Numbered from the stretch's first letter, positions 26,945-39,116 are shown. The stretch: DNA of 64,000 bases from JAKAGZ01 sp963748105 (GCA_963748105.1 CAVVHP010000016.1:124001-188000); one strand, 5' to 3'. Made by a program: numbers and translations. Notes: generated by a model from the sequence alone, not told the origin.

Positions 26945-29380
26945 TTGTTTAAGAATTATTTTAAAATAGCATTCAGAAACATTTGGTCTCAAAAGGGGTA
27001 TTCATTTATTAATATTTTCGGACTTGCAGTAGGATTAACTTGCGCCATCCTGATTATTACTTTTATTCAAAACGAATTAAGTTATGATAAGTTTAATAAA
27101 AAATCGGATAGAATCTACAGAGTTACGCGCGAATGGTTTAACAAAAGCGGCGAAAGCAGTTTTCATCTGGCAAGAGTCGCTCCGCCGGCAGGCCCACTGC
27201 TGAAAAATGATTTCCCGCAGATTGTAAAAGATGAAGTCAGGTTTCTTCACGATAATGCTTTTCTGGAAATTAACAATATATCAATAGTTGAAAATAAATT
27301 TTACTGGGCCGAACAATCAGCGTTTAATATTTTAACAATCCCTTTTGTTGAAGGTGATCCTGAAACAGCTCTTAAAGAACCGAAAAGTTTAGTGCTGACT
27401 GAATCAATGGCAAAAAAATACTTCGGGAATGTGGATCCGCTTGGAAAAACAATTATTTATGAACACGATTATCAATTTAAAATTACAGGGGTTGTTAAGG
27501 ATGTTCCACCTAATTCGCATTTTCACTACGATTTTTTAGCATCATTCATAACTTTATATGACCCGGCCGTTATTGGGAGAAAAACACTTGAAACAAATTG
27601 GGGAAGTAATAATTATATAACCTACGTTTTGCTGGAGAATAATTTATCTATCGATGAATTGGAGAAAAATATTCCTGAATTTATGGATAAATATATGGCG
27701 CAGAACTATAGGGCAAATAATGTTGAATTGCCGACAATTCCACTTCATAAATTAACAACTTTGCATTTTCAAAAAATTACAGATATACACCTGCAGTCAC
27801 ACCTTACTACAGAGATTGAACCGAATGGTGATATCAGTACAGTATATCTTCTTTCTGCAGTCGCATTATTTCTGTTGCTGATAGCCTGTATTAATTTTAT
27901 GAATCTTGCTACAGCAAGATCCGCAAAAAGAGCAAAAGAAATAGGTGTTAGAAAAGTAATGGGAGCAGATAAAGGACAATTGATTAAACAATTTCTTGGC
28001 GAATCAATGTTAACAGTTTTTATCTCGCTGTTTTTCTCTATTATTTTTGTAGAAGTTGCCATAAGGCCGTTCAGTGATTTTATGCAGAGAAACCTGGAAT
28101 TTAGTTTTACAGGTAACATCACTTTATCGCTAATCATTTTCGGAATTACTCTGTTTGTAGGATTTGCAGCCGGAATATATCCCGCATTTGTTTTGTCGAC
28201 TTTTAGCCCGGTTAAGTCCTTGCACGAAAAAACATTGATGAGCAGGAAATCTAAATTCAGGTCTACGCTTGTAATATTACAATTCTCAATTTCAATTATT
28301 TTAATAATTGCAGTTGGTGTTGTGTACACTCAACTAAATTTTATTCAGAATAAAGATCTGGGATACAACAGGGATCATCTTGTAATTCTGCCATCCAGTT
28401 CAAAAATAAAAAATAATCTTGATTCATTTAAAAGCCAGTTATTGCAAAACCCTGGTATTAGAATGGTAACAAGTTCCCGTTTGGTTCCTTCCGATATGTT
28501 ATTGAATAGCTGGGGCGGACGCATTGATAACAATGGTAAAATGGAACCAATTTCATTCCGTCTGGCCGTTCAGGAGGTTGATTATGATTTCCTAAATACA
28601 TACCAGTTAAAAATAATAGCGGGGAGAGGATTTTCAAGAGATTTTGCTACGGATGACAGCGCAGCATTTATACTGAATGAATCAGCTGTTAAAAAACTTG
28701 GATTGACGAATCAAGAAGCTATCAATAAGAAAATTATATACGGAGGCAACCCCGGTAGAATTATTGGCGTAGTTAATGATTTTAATTTTGAATCATTGCA
28801 TAATGAAATTATTCCGATAATTATGTTAATAACAAAAAATGGAAATAATCAGGTAACGGTTAAAATCAGCGGCAACGATATTCCCGCCACATTAAATTTT
28901 CTAAAGTCAAAATGGGCTGAATACAGACCCGGATATCCATTTGATTACAGCTTCTTAGATTCCCGTTTGAATGAATTGTATTTGAAAGATCAAAAATTAG
29001 GTACCGCGTTCGGCATATTCGCGATTATTGCTATAATAATTGCCTGCCTAGGATTATTTGGCCTCGCATCATACACTGCTGAAGTTCGTACTAAAGAAAT
29101 AGGCGTTAGGAAAGTTCTTGGCGCATCAGTTTCAAATATTGCGTTATTAATTTCTAAGGAGTTTCTCTGGCTGATAATTGCAGCAAATATTGCAGCATGG
29201 CCTATTGCATATTATGCAATGAATAAATGGCTATCTGAATTTGCTTATGCTGAGAAAATAAATATCTGGCTTTTTATTGGAGCCGGATTTCTGGCGTTAT
29301 TAATTGCTCTCCTTACTGTTAGTTATCAATCAATAAAAGCCGCATTGCAGAATCCTGTTAAATCGTTGAAATATGAATAA
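26945..29380 (+). CDS. MacB/FtsX-type ABC permease, paralogue 2
   Basis: At 811 residues this is the longest intact paralogue. It uses a TTG start placed 7 bp after a strong GGAGGAG site, suggesting high translation. The two cytoplasmic turns read RAKEIGVRKVMGADKGQ (about 326-342) and RTKEIGVRKVLGASVSN (about 713). The helix before the first turn has the common IACINFMNLATARSAKR. It ends PVKSLKYE. Periplasmic domain 1 is rich in Asn/Tyr and differs strongly from that of paralogue 1, while the membrane parts are clearly alike. It follows paralogue 1 by 61 bp. Confidence 0.88.
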   Translation: MFKNYFKIAFRNIWSQKGYSFINIFGLAVGLTCAILIITFIQNELSYDKFNKKSDRIYRVTREWFNKSGESSFHLARVAPPAGPLLKNDFPQIVKDEVRFLHDNAFLEINNISIVENKFYWAEQSAFNILTIPFVEGDPETALKEPKSLVLTESMAKKYFGNVDPLGKTIIYEHDYQFKITGVVKDVPPNSHFHYDFLASFITLYDPAVIGRKTLETNWGSNNYITYVLLENNLSIDELEKNIPEFMDKYMAQNYRANNVELPTIPLHKLTTLHFQKITDIHLQSHLTTEIEPNGDISTVYLLSAVALFLLLIACINFMNLATARSAKRAKEIGVRKVMGADKGQLIKQFLGESMLTVFISLFFSIIFVEVAIRPFSDFMQRNLEFSFTGNITLSLIIFGITLFVGFAAGIYPAFVLSTFSPVKSLHEKTLMSRKSKFRSTLVILQFSISIILIIAVGVVYTQLNFIQNKDLGYNRDHLVILPSSSKIKNNLDSFKSQLLQNPGIRMVTSSRLVPSDMLLNSWGGRIDNNGKMEPISFRLAVQEVDYDFLNTYQLKIIAGRGFSRDFATDDSAAFILNESAVKKLGLTNQEAINKKIIYGGNPGRIIGVVNDFNFESLHNEIIPIIMLITKNGNNQVTVKISGNDIPATLNFLKSKWAEYRPGYPFDYSFLDSRLNELYLKDQKLGTAFGIFAIIAIIIACLGLFGLASYTAEVRTKEIGVRKVLGASVSNIALLISKEFLWLIIAANIAAWPIAYYAMNKWLSEFAYAEKINIWLFIGAGFLALLIALLTVSYQSIKAALQNPVKSLKYE

Positions 29381-29398
29381 TTACTTTGGGGAAGTATT

Positions 29399-31759
29399 AT
29401 GATTAAAAGCTATTTCAAAATTGCGATAAGAAATCTTATAAAAAATAAACCTTATGCATTTATAAGTATCTTTGGAATGGCCGCAGGCTTAGCAGTATGT
29501 ATTTTGTTATTGCTTTACGTCGAGCAGGAGTTAAGCTACGATCGCTTTAATGAAAAAGCTGATAGTCTTTACAGGCTCGTCCAGCCTCAACATCCTTATC
29601 ATGCCCCTCAAACAGCAAAATTATTAGCAGATAAACTCCCTGAAATAAAAGATTATACCAGGATTTTAGTACGGGATAAAGTGCTTATTAATTACAGGGA
29701 TAAAAGATTTATAGAAAATTCTTTTGCATATGTTGACCCAAGTTTCTTTAGAATGTTTTCTTTTAAGTTCAAACAAGGAAACCCGGCTAAAGCGCTTGAA
29801 GAACCTTTTACAACTGTAATTTCAGAAAATATTGCTCATAAATATTTTGGCGATGAAAATCCGATTGGTAAAGTAATCCGTGTGCAGAATGAATATAATT
29901 ATACTATCACCGGCGTAATGGAAGACATGCCTCAGAATTCACATCTACGGTACGATTTTGTATTAACTCTTTCAAGTGCAAATACAGTGTTTGGTAAAGA
30001 CTGGATGAACAATCGGGGCTGGCAAAATTTCCTTGTTTATTTTGAAATTCCGGGCCAGTTTAATAGAAATGCTCTTGAAGAAAAATGCAGCCGGTTAATG
30101 AAAAATCCCTACGACGCGGCAAGCCCTCTGCCGAAATATATTGTGCAAAATGTAAAAGATATACATTTGTTTTCCAGTCAAATTGCAAACGACATTCAAA
30201 ATCAAAACAGCATTACATACGTGCTGATATTTTCAGGAATCGGGTTTATGATTTTGTTAATTGCATGTTTTAATTATATAAATTTATTGACTGCAAATGC
30301 GACTATACGTTCTAAAGAAATTGGAATTAGAAAAGTAGTCGGGGCTTCACGAAAACATTTGTCAATGCAGTTTGTCGGCGAGTCTCTTGTAGTGCTTTTT
30401 CTTGCACTTATAATTGCCCTGATGATAGTTGACGCTTCTCTGCCAATATTTAATTCACTTGCCGGTAAAGAACTAAGTATTGCATCATTATTAGAGATTA
30501 AAACAATTCTAGGAATTCTTGGAATTGTTGCCTTTACGGCAGTTATGGCAGCATTTTATCCGGCGTTTATTCTATCCAATATTCAAACGGTTGATGCGTT
30601 TAAAGTATCAAAGAATAAAGGAGAAGGTAAATTTAACGTCAGGAAATTACTTGTCGTAGCGCAGTTTGTGATTGTAATTATTCTAACCAGCTGTGCGCTT
30701 TTTATGTTCAACCAGATAAAATATCTTCAAAATAAAGCTTTGGGATTTGATAAAAGCTACACCATTATTTCTGAATTCGATAATGAATCAGGAGGTGTTG
30801 AAAAATATCATGCATTAAAACAGGCGCTCCTTAATGAAAGTTCAGTTAAGTTTGTCTCTGCTGCTTCAAGGGTCCCATCAAATTCTCTTAATAACAAGGG
30901 AGGAATATTACCCGAAGGAAAAGAAAAGGCAACTATTTTACCAATTGTTCACACCTATCATGATTATTTTGAAGTGCTGGGAATAAAGGCAAAGAAAGGC
31001 CGTCTTTTTTCAAAAGATTTTAAAACTGATGATGATGAATCAATTGTTATGAATGAAGCGGCAGTAAAAATGCTTGGATTAAAAGGTAACCCCATTGGGC
31101 AAATGGTAGCCTGCAGCTGGCCAAAATCAAACAGAAAAATTATCGGGATTATCAATGATTTCAATTTTGAATCCCTGTATGAAACTATCAAGCCGGTTGT
31201 ATTTGTCCCGGATTACCAGGAATGTTACCAGTTTATTATAAAAGTAAATCCTTCCAATGCCAAAAGTACGGTTGAAAATATAACTGCCATTTGCAATAAG
31301 TTTTACCCGGAAATAATTTTCGAATTTCATTTCCTTGATAAACAACTTGAAAGTATGTACCAGGCCGATAATAATACATTCCAGTTGATGGGGTATTTTA
31401 CCGGGCTTGCTATTCTGATTTCCTGCATGGGACTTTTTGGCCTTGCACTAATAATGATGAAAAGCCGGACAAAAGAAATCGGTGTCCGGAAAGTGCTTGG
31501 GGCTTCAATAATTAACATTTTAACCATGCTAATTAAAGATTTTACTACGTGGATAATCGTTGCCAATATTATTGCCTGGCCTGTGGCATTTTATGGAATA
31601 AATAAATGGCTGCAAAATTTTGCTTACAGGATTGATATTACTATCTGGCCGTTTATACTATCTGGATTTATAACATTATTTATCGCTTTCCTGACAGTTG
31701 GGTACCTGGCTATAAGTGCTGCAGGTGCAAATCCAATTGATTCTTTAAGAAGCGAATAA
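29399..31759 (+). CDS. MacB/FtsX-type ABC permease, paralogue 3
   Basis: The shortest intact paralogue (786 residues) differs in the helix before the first turn, which reads IACFNYINLLTANATIRSKEIG (about 292-312) rather than CINFMNL. This variant is shared only with paralogue 9 and suggests a separate subgroup. The second turn is RTKEIGVRKVLGASIIN (about 690). The C terminus is PIDSLRSE, lacking the usual Tyr. The first periplasmic domain is compact, accounting for the shorter length. The start ATG is 18 bp after paralogue 2 with GGGGAAG before it. Confidence 0.87.
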   Translation: MIKSYFKIAIRNLIKNKPYAFISIFGMAAGLAVCILLLLYVEQELSYDRFNEKADSLYRLVQPQHPYHAPQTAKLLADKLPEIKDYTRILVRDKVLINYRDKRFIENSFAYVDPSFFRMFSFKFKQGNPAKALEEPFTTVISENIAHKYFGDENPIGKVIRVQNEYNYTITGVMEDMPQNSHLRYDFVLTLSSANTVFGKDWMNNRGWQNFLVYFEIPGQFNRNALEEKCSRLMKNPYDAASPLPKYIVQNVKDIHLFSSQIANDIQNQNSITYVLIFSGIGFMILLIACFNYINLLTANATIRSKEIGIRKVVGASRKHLSMQFVGESLVVLFLALIIALMIVDASLPIFNSLAGKELSIASLLEIKTILGILGIVAFTAVMAAFYPAFILSNIQTVDAFKVSKNKGEGKFNVRKLLVVAQFVIVIILTSCALFMFNQIKYLQNKALGFDKSYTIISEFDNESGGVEKYHALKQALLNESSVKFVSAASRVPSNSLNNKGGILPEGKEKATILPIVHTYHDYFEVLGIKAKKGRLFSKDFKTDDDESIVMNEAAVKMLGLKGNPIGQMVACSWPKSNRKIIGIINDFNFESLYETIKPVVFVPDYQECYQFIIKVNPSNAKSTVENITAICNKFYPEIIFEFHFLDKQLESMYQADNNTFQLMGYFTGLAILISCMGLFGLALIMMKSRTKEIGVRKVLGASIINILTMLIKDFTTWIIVANIIAWPVAFYGINKWLQNFAYRIDITIWPFILSGFITLFIAFLTVGYLAISAAGANPIDSLRSE

Positions 31760-31775
31760 TATCAGGAGATAAGGG

Positions 31776-34126
31776 ATGTTAAAAAGCTATTTCAAAATTG
31801 CCATAAGGAATTTGTTTAAGAATAAGATCTATTCATTTGTAAATATTGTGGGCCTGGCGATAGGAATGGCCGCCTGTATTCTTATCCTGTTGTGGGTGAC
31901 TGACGAAGTTAATTATAATTCCTTCAATAAAAATCTCGATGAAATATATTTAATACCTCAGACTCAACACTACCAGACAATCGGTGATTTTACAGTTGCA
32001 AATACACCTCTCGGGCTGGCCGGTGTTTTAAAACAGGAATATCCTGAAATAACAAGTATCGCCCGTTATGCTCCTTATATGGGGAATGCCCTTATAACTT
32101 ACAGGCGACAAGAGTTTCTCTGAATCTTCTACATTTGTCGACCCCTCATTCCTGAAAATGTTTTCATATAAACTGGTGGAGGGTGATGTTAACACAGTAT
32201 TAAATGATCCGCATTCGATTTTGCTGACAGAAGAATTGGCGAAAAAATACTTTGGTGATGAAGACCCTGTCGGGAAAATATTAAGAATTGATAATAAAGT
32301 TGATGTTAAAGTAACCGGGGTTCTTGAAAATGTCCCGGCCAATTCGGACCTGAAGTTTACTTTCCTGTGTCCTATAAATCTGCTTAAGGATTTTGGAGTT
32401 GATATTAATGCGTGGGGGAATAATAACCTTTTTACCTATGTAATACTGAAGAATTCAGCTAATTATAAAGAGTTCTCAGCAAAAATAAAAGACAGGTTAA
32501 GAACGCAGTACGGGGATCCGACAGCGGGGAAATTATTTCTTTTCCCGATGAAAGATTTCCATTTGCATTCCATAACCGGTAGTGGAGGCAGGATTAAAGA
32601 TGTAATGATCTTTTCAATAATCGCGTTATTCATTTTAATTATAGCCTGCATTAATTTTATGAACCTTGCCACTGCAAGATCCTCTAAGCGCGCCACGGAA
32701 GTTGGAATTAAAAAAGTAGTAGGCGCTACCAGGGCACAAATTGCCAGGCAGTTTTTCGGAGAGTCGATATTACTGACATTTATTTCGCTGGCCTTCGCTC
32801 TTCTTCTTGTTGAAATTCTTTTGCCGTTTTTCAATGATATTTCACAAAAACACCTTGTGCTTAGCGGTCTTCCGTTTTTCACAATTATACTGATTATCGG
32901 GACGACAGTCCTGACAGGAACACTTGCGGGGCTCTATCCGGCTTTTATACTTTCATCGTTTAAGCCCGTTAAGGTACTTAAAGGGACAAGCAATTCAATT
33001 CAGACAAAGTTTTCTATGAGAAAGGTTCTGGTGGTTTTACAATTTGCTATTTCAATTACTCTTATAATCGGGACTGCTGTAGTTTACCTGCAGTTGAATT
33101 ATATGCAGGACAAAGATCTTGGCCTTGATAAAAATAATGTTATTTATTTCCCGCTTGATGATGCATTAACAAATAATCTTGAGAATGTTAAAACATCTCT
33201 GACCGGTAATCCAAACATTTTGAGCGCCAGTGCGGCCTCGAACCTTCCTTTCGCCGTTTATACAAACGGGGGAGGGTGGAAATGGAAAGATATGGATCCA
33301 CAGAGAGACGAACTGGTTTCCATGTCTGTTTGGCGACAATGACCTGTTAAAAACATTCGGGATTAAATTAAAAGAGGGAAGATATTATTCTAAGGAATTC
33401 CCCGCCGATGATTCGCTTTCCCTGGTTATAAATGAAAGCTTTGAAAAAATAATGGGCGTTAAATCAGCTGTCGGGCAGAAAATTGAAAGAGGAGACAGTC
33501 ACTGGACAGTAATCGGTGTCGTAAAAGATTTCAATTTTACCAGGTTAAATAATAAAATCGGTCCGCTGGTAATATTTCCCGGAAACAACTTTCACTATTT
33601 GTTCATAAAGGTGAAAAATACCGATCTGCCTGAATCGATAGCGTTTATAAAAACTGTGTGTAAAAAAATAGATCCGAATTATTCATTTGATTATCACTTC
33701 GTTGACCAGGCATACGAGGAATCATTTAAATCTGAGACCAGGATGGGAAAAATTATAAATTCATTTGCAGTGCTTGCAATAATTATTTCCTGTCTCGGCC
33801 TGTTCGGACTTGCTTCATACATCGCCGAATTAAAAACACGCGAAATTGGAATAAGGAAGGTACTCGGCGCGAGTGTAACGGGAATCGTATACGATCTTTC
33901 AAAGGAATTTATTAAGTGGGTCCTGATCTCCAATTTAATAGCCTGGCCGCTTGCATATTATTTTATGAACAACTGGCTGCAGGATTACGCGTTCAGGATT
34001 TCATTCCCGTTCTGGATATTATTTGCTGCCGCTGTGCTTGCGATTATTATTGCTTTAATTACCGTAAGTACGCAGGCATTCAGAGCGGCTAATTCAGACC
34101 CAATAAAATCATTGAGATATGAATAA
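31776..34126 (+). pseudogene. MacB/FtsX-type ABC permease, paralogue 4 (two frameshifts as read)
   Basis: Three consecutive frames together make one permease of about 782 residues. Extra bases near 32106 (AGGCGACAAG) and 33331 (GTTTGGCGACAAT) break it. Removing both restores continuity and keeps every family landmark: IACINFMNLATARSSKRATEVGIKKVVGA for the first turn, RKVLVVLQFAISITL for helix 5, EIGIRKVLGASVTG for the second turn, and PIKSLRYE at the end. There are no nonsense changes elsewhere. It starts 16 bp after paralogue 3 with AGGAGATAAGGG. Confidence 0.83.
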
Positions 34127-34188
34127 ATATAAAAAAACTGGAAATAGAATAATTACTCCAATTACTCACACTGAACCAGAGGTAACAA

Positions 34189-36613
34189 ATGTTTAAGAAT
34201 TATTTGCGCGTTGCAATAAGAAATATTAAAAATTCAAAAGGCATATCACTTATAAATATAGTCGGGCTGGCAATAGGGGTAACCTGTTGCATAGCGATAT
34301 TCCTTTACGTTAAAAATGAAATGAGCTATGACTCTTTTAATAAAAAAGCTGACCAGATTTACAGGGTATACCTGAACGGCAGAATAAACGGCAGGGAAGT
34401 AAAGGCGGCAACTTCAACCGCACCTTTCGGAGCAGAAATGACAAAAGAATTCCCTGAAGTAATAAACTATGCACGGGTTAGAAACTACGGCATCCCGGTT
34501 ATTCGTTATAAGAATAAGGTGTTTAGTGAAAACAAATTCTATTCGGTGGACTCGACATTCTTCGATGTATTTACGGTTAAATTCCTGGAAGGTGATCAGG
34601 CCTCGGCCTTAACACAACCTAACACAGTTGTTATTACAAAAGAAATAGCCAAAAAATATTTCGGGAATGATGATCCGATCGGAAAAATATTGAATACCGA
34701 TAAAAGAAGAGATTATGTAGTTACAGGTGTTGTAGAAAAATTTCCGGCTGCCTCACATTTCCATTTTGATTTTCTCGCTTCCTTAACGACTCACGAAGAC
34801 AGCAGGAGTCCGTTCTGGTTGAGCAATAATTTTTATACTTATTTATTGCTTAAAAAAGGAACTGATGTAAAAGCCTTACAGGACAAAATGAATGCTGTGG
34901 TTAATAAATTCATTGCGCCGCAGGTTCAGTCAGTTGCCGGAATATCACTTGACAAATTTCTGGCTGCCGGGAACAGGTACGAATTTGAGCTTCAGTCCCT
35001 TAAATCAATTCACCTGCATTCTCATCTTGAATCGGAAATTGAGCCGAATTCGGATATTAATTATATCTATATATTTTCTGCTATCGGGCTTGCCATTCTT
35101 TTGATTGCCTGCATCAATTTTATGAACCTTTCTACGGCGAAATCTGAAAAAAGAGCAAAGGAAGTAGGTATAAGGAAAACACTTGGCTCGAATAAGATAC
35201 AATTAATAAAGCAGTTTATAGTAGAATCAATCCTGATGAGCATTATTTCGGTTCTTATTTCTCTTGGTCTCCTGGAATTATTATTACCCCTGTTTAATAA
35301 TTTATCCGGTAAGGAAATCAGCCTGAATTTTTTCCATAATCTTTACACCATACCTCTACTGATAGCTTTTGCAATTATTGTCGGTTTAATCGCCGGCAGC
35401 TACCCGGCATTTATTCTTTCGTCATTCCGGCCGGTAGACGCTTTGAAAAGCAGGAGTAAAAGAAGCGGTAAAGGTTCCGGACTCAGGAGCGGACTGGTCA
35501 TATTCCAGTTTGCAATTTCAATAATTCTTATTATCTCGACATTTATAATTTATAACCAGCTAAATTATATAAGAAATAAGAATCTCGGGTTTAATAAGGA
35601 TCACGTTTTAATAATCAGCAGGACTGACGACCTGGGCAGCAGGTCAAAAACATTCCAGCAGGAATTAATGACAAACCCCGATATAAAATTTACAAGTGCT
35701 TCGAGTACAATTCCCGGTAAAGATATTGGGAATAGTTCATATAAGATGAAAGGTGCTTCAAGCAATGATTTACAACTTTTGTGGGTATTATACACGGATT
35801 ATAATTATGCTGAAACTTACGGGTTAAAATTAGATAAAGGCCGGTATTTTTCTAAGGACCATCCATCAGATACGATGTCGGTTGTCTTAAATGAAGCCGC
35901 AGTAAAGGCATTTAATCTGAAAGATCCCATCGGCAAGGAAGTCGTAAGATTTGGCTCGTCTAAAGATGATACGTACAACTATAAGATAATCGGCGTAGTG
36001 AAGGATTTTAATTACCAGTCACTGCACCAGCAAATACGGCCGCTTATAATTCATATGTTCCCCGGCGATTATTACGGCAGGTTTGTTTCTGCAAGAATAT
36101 CTTCTACCGATTATGCAAATACGATAGCATTCATAACAAAAACCTGGAAAAAATTTGCCGGCGGTGAAGCGCTTTCTTATAACTTCTTTGACAGTCAATG
36201 GGCCGCGCTTTATTTCTCAGAACAAAAGACGGGACAGATAGCTACAACTTTTTCAATAATAGCTATTTTCATCGCCTGCCTGGGACTGCTGGGATTAGCT
36301 GCGTTTGTTGCCGAGCAGCGAACAAAGGAAATCGGTATCAGGAAGGTGCTCGGCGCTTCCATTATCGAAATAATAATACTTCTATCAAAAGAATTCGTTA
36401 AAGTGGGTCCTGATCGCAAATATTATTGCCTGGCCGGTTGCTTATTATTTCATGAATAACTGGTTGAAAGATTTTGCCTACAGAATAAATATGCCGTGGT
36501 GGATTTTCCCGGCGGCCGGGGTAATAGCGTTTATTGTGGCGCTGGTTACAGTCAGTTCGCAGACATTAAAGGCTTCAATATCGAACCCGGTAAACGCACT
36601 GAAATATGAATAA
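34189..36613 (+). pseudogene. MacB/FtsX-type ABC permease, paralogue 5 (one frameshift as read)
   Basis: The main frame ends early at 36459. After removing one A near 36402 (GTTAAAGTGG) it continues through the last two helices (WVLIANIIAWPVAYYFMNN) to PVNALKYE at 36613, 807 residues in all. The first turn is RAKEVGIRKTLGSNKIQ (about 321-337), with Thr where the others have Val. The subgroup marks (STAKSEKRAKEVG, GSNK) are shared with paralogues 6 and 10. Separated from paralogue 4 by 62 bp with AGAGGTAAC as the ribosome site. Confidence 0.84.
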
Positions 36614-36704
36614 AATAATGTGATGAAGTAAGGTTATTCAAAGGATAGTTGACTCAACTTAAATAACTCTTTGTGATCTAAAATATTTTTTTTGCGGACT
36701 AAAA

Positions 36705-39116
36705 ATGTTTAGAAATTACCTGAAAATTGCCCTGAGGAATATCTTTAAGTATAAAGCTTATTCCTTCATAAACATCATCGGCCTCTCAATAGGGATAGCT
36801 GCATGCATCCTGATACTACTTTTTGTTAACGACGAGTTAAGTTTCGACAGGAACAACATTAATTCGGACAGGATATTCAGGGTGCATACCGATGGCCAGC
36901 TGTCCGGCCGGGAGATAAATATAGCCTTATCTCCGCCACCTCTTGGTGAGGCCCTGACCAAGGAATTCCCTGAAGTGCTTGCATACACAAGGCTGATGCC
37001 GAACAGGAATATGCTTATCAGGTATAAGAATAATGTTTTCGTGGAAAATAATTTTTTCTGGGCTGACTCAGGTACGTTTAAAGTTTTTACGATACCTTTT
37101 CTGAAAGGGAACCCCGATAAAGCCCTTGCGGAGCCTCACACAGTTGTGCTTACAGAATCGCTTGCCAAAAAATATTTCGGCAACGAAGACCCGATGGACA
37201 AGATTATGAATTTTGAAGATGGTACACCGTATACGGTGCGGGGTGTTGTCAAAGATTGTCCCCCGAATGCGCACTGGCATTACGATATGTTCGCGTCAAT
37301 GAGCAGCATCGGGCTGGCGAATAATGACATGTGGTTTAACAACAGCTTTTTTACTTACGTGCTTCTCAACAGTAAATCTTCTGTCCATAGCCTCGAAAGC
37401 AAAATTGAAGCGTTTACAAAGAATAAGATTTCGAAAAATATATTTGAAATATTCGGGACAACATACGAAAGAATGAGAGCCAGCGGAATGAAATATGAAT
37501 TCAGTTTTCAGCCGCTTACAGACATTCACCTCAAATCGCATCTTGATTATGAAATTGAGCCGAACAGCGACATTAAGTACGTTTATATCTTTTCGTTTAT
37601 CGCGCTGTTTATTCTGGTTCTTGCGTGCATAAACTTTATGAATCTTTCCACCGCCAGGGCATCGTTAAGGACAAAAGAAGTGGGGGTAAGGAAGGTGCTC
37701 GGTTCAAACAAGAAACAATTAATAACGCAGTTTTTATTTGAATCGATGCTGATTACAGGGATTGCCGTCATTATTGCAGTCGTGTTATCGGAAATATTAC
37801 TGCCTTTATTTAATTTACTTGCGGGCAAATCATTGCATACCGGGTACTTTAATAATTTTGAGGCGATTCCCGCCGTTATCTTCACGATTTTATTCTTAGG
37901 ACTTCTTGCGGGGGGATATCCGGCTTTTTTCCTTTCTTCTTTCAGACCCGCTGTTGTTCTTTCCAGTAAATTAAATATTTTCAAGCGAAGCTGGCTCAGA
38001 AGTATACTGGTAGTCTTCCAGTTTGCCATTTCAATTATTTTGCTGATCGGTACTTTTATTGTTTACAGCCAGATGCAGTTTATACAGAATAAGAAACTGG
38101 GCTTTGATAAAGAGCACGTGCTTGTGATCCAGAGGGCGTGGGCTCTGGAAAACAACACTAAAGCCTTTAAAGAGGAGCTGCTTAAAAACAGCGGGATTAT
38201 CAGCGCATCCAACAGTGATAACCTGCCGGGCGAAATGTTCGGGCAGTCAGTCTTTCGCGGCAGCGGAGATGCGGCAAAACAGGATATCTTTGCCGCAATG
38301 TCCACGGATTATGATTACGCCAAAACAATGGGGCTGGAGTTATCGGAGGGGCGTTATTTTTCAAGGGAATTTCCCGCTGATACAATGAAAGTAATAATTA
38401 ACCAGGCTGCCGCGGGTTTGCTTGGTTACAATGATCCCATCGGTAAAAGCATTTCCCGGGTAGGCAGTACCGATTCAACCAGGAATAAATTTACAATAAT
38501 CGGCGTGCTAAAAGATTTTCACTTTGAATCGCTTCACCAGAAGATCAGGCCCCTGTTGATTTTCCTCAACAGAAACCAGACCGCGTTTCTGCCGGTCAGA
38601 GTTTCATCATCGGACATTGCGGGTAATATTGCGCTGATTAAAAAATTATGGAAAAAATTTGTTCCTGATAAACCCCTGGAATATTATTTCCTCAATGACA
38701 GATTCGACCAGCTTTACAGGGCGGAAATAAAAACCGGCCAGATATTTACTACGTTCGCGGTAATTTCAATATTAATTGCATGCCTCGGGCTTCTCGGACT
38801 TGCATCATTTACAGCCGAAAGAAGGACGAAAGAAATAGGTATCAGGAAAGTTATGGGCGCAACAACAGGTAGAATTGTTTTTCTGCTCTCTAAGGAATTT
38901 ATAAAGTGGGTACTGATAGCAAATATTATCGCCTGGCCGGTCGCATATTATTTCATGGACAACTGGCTGCAGTCATTTGCTTACAGAATTAATATCTCTA
39001 TATGGATTTTCCCGGCCGCCGGATTGGTCGCTTTTATAGTTGCTCTCGTTACCGTAAGTACGCAGACATTGAAGGCTTCGCTTTCAAATCCTGTAAACGC
39101 GTTGAAATATGAATAA
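36705..39116 (+). CDS. MacB/FtsX-type ABC permease, paralogue 6
   Basis: An intact 803-residue paralogue of the GSNK subgroup. The turns are RTKEVGVRKVLGSNKKQ (about 322-338) and RTKEIGIRKVMGATTGR (about 706). Its periplasmic domain 1 contains an unusual Met-rich stretch (MSSIGLANNDMWFNNSFF). The C terminus is PVNALKYE, the same as paralogue 5, and the last 100 residues of the two are very similar, suggesting a tandem duplication. The 91-bp gap before it is AT-rich and has no clear promoter. Base composition rises noticeably in G+C from here onward. Confidence 0.88.
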   Translation: MFRNYLKIALRNIFKYKAYSFINIIGLSIGIAACILILLFVNDELSFDRNNINSDRIFRVHTDGQLSGREINIALSPPPLGEALTKEFPEVLAYTRLMPNRNMLIRYKNNVFVENNFFWADSGTFKVFTIPFLKGNPDKALAEPHTVVLTESLAKKYFGNEDPMDKIMNFEDGTPYTVRGVVKDCPPNAHWHYDMFASMSSIGLANNDMWFNNSFFTYVLLNSKSSVHSLESKIEAFTKNKISKNIFEIFGTTYERMRASGMKYEFSFQPLTDIHLKSHLDYEIEPNSDIKYVYIFSFIALFILVLACINFMNLSTARASLRTKEVGVRKVLGSNKKQLITQFLFESMLITGIAVIIAVVLSEILLPLFNLLAGKSLHTGYFNNFEAIPAVIFTILFLGLLAGGYPAFFLSSFRPAVVLSSKLNIFKRSWLRSILVVFQFAISIILLIGTFIVYSQMQFIQNKKLGFDKEHVLVIQRAWALENNTKAFKEELLKNSGIISASNSDNLPGEMFGQSVFRGSGDAAKQDIFAAMSTDYDYAKTMGLELSEGRYFSREFPADTMKVIINQAAAGLLGYNDPIGKSISRVGSTDSTRNKFTIIGVLKDFHFESLHQKIRPLLIFLNRNQTAFLPVRVSSSDIAGNIALIKKLWKKFVPDKPLEYYFLNDRFDQLYRAEIKTGQIFTTFAVISILIACLGLLGLASFTAERRTKEIGIRKVMGATTGRIVFLLSKEFIKWVLIANIIAWPVAYYFMDNWLQSFAYRINISIWIFPAAGLVAFIVALVTVSTQTLKASLSNPVNALKYE

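Noticed and set aside
27769..28329. 186-codon minus-strand frame inside permease 2
   Set aside because: It lies opposite the conserved membrane helices and turn of permease 2. The same kind of shadow recurs opposite each paralogue at the same place, showing it follows from the permease codons.
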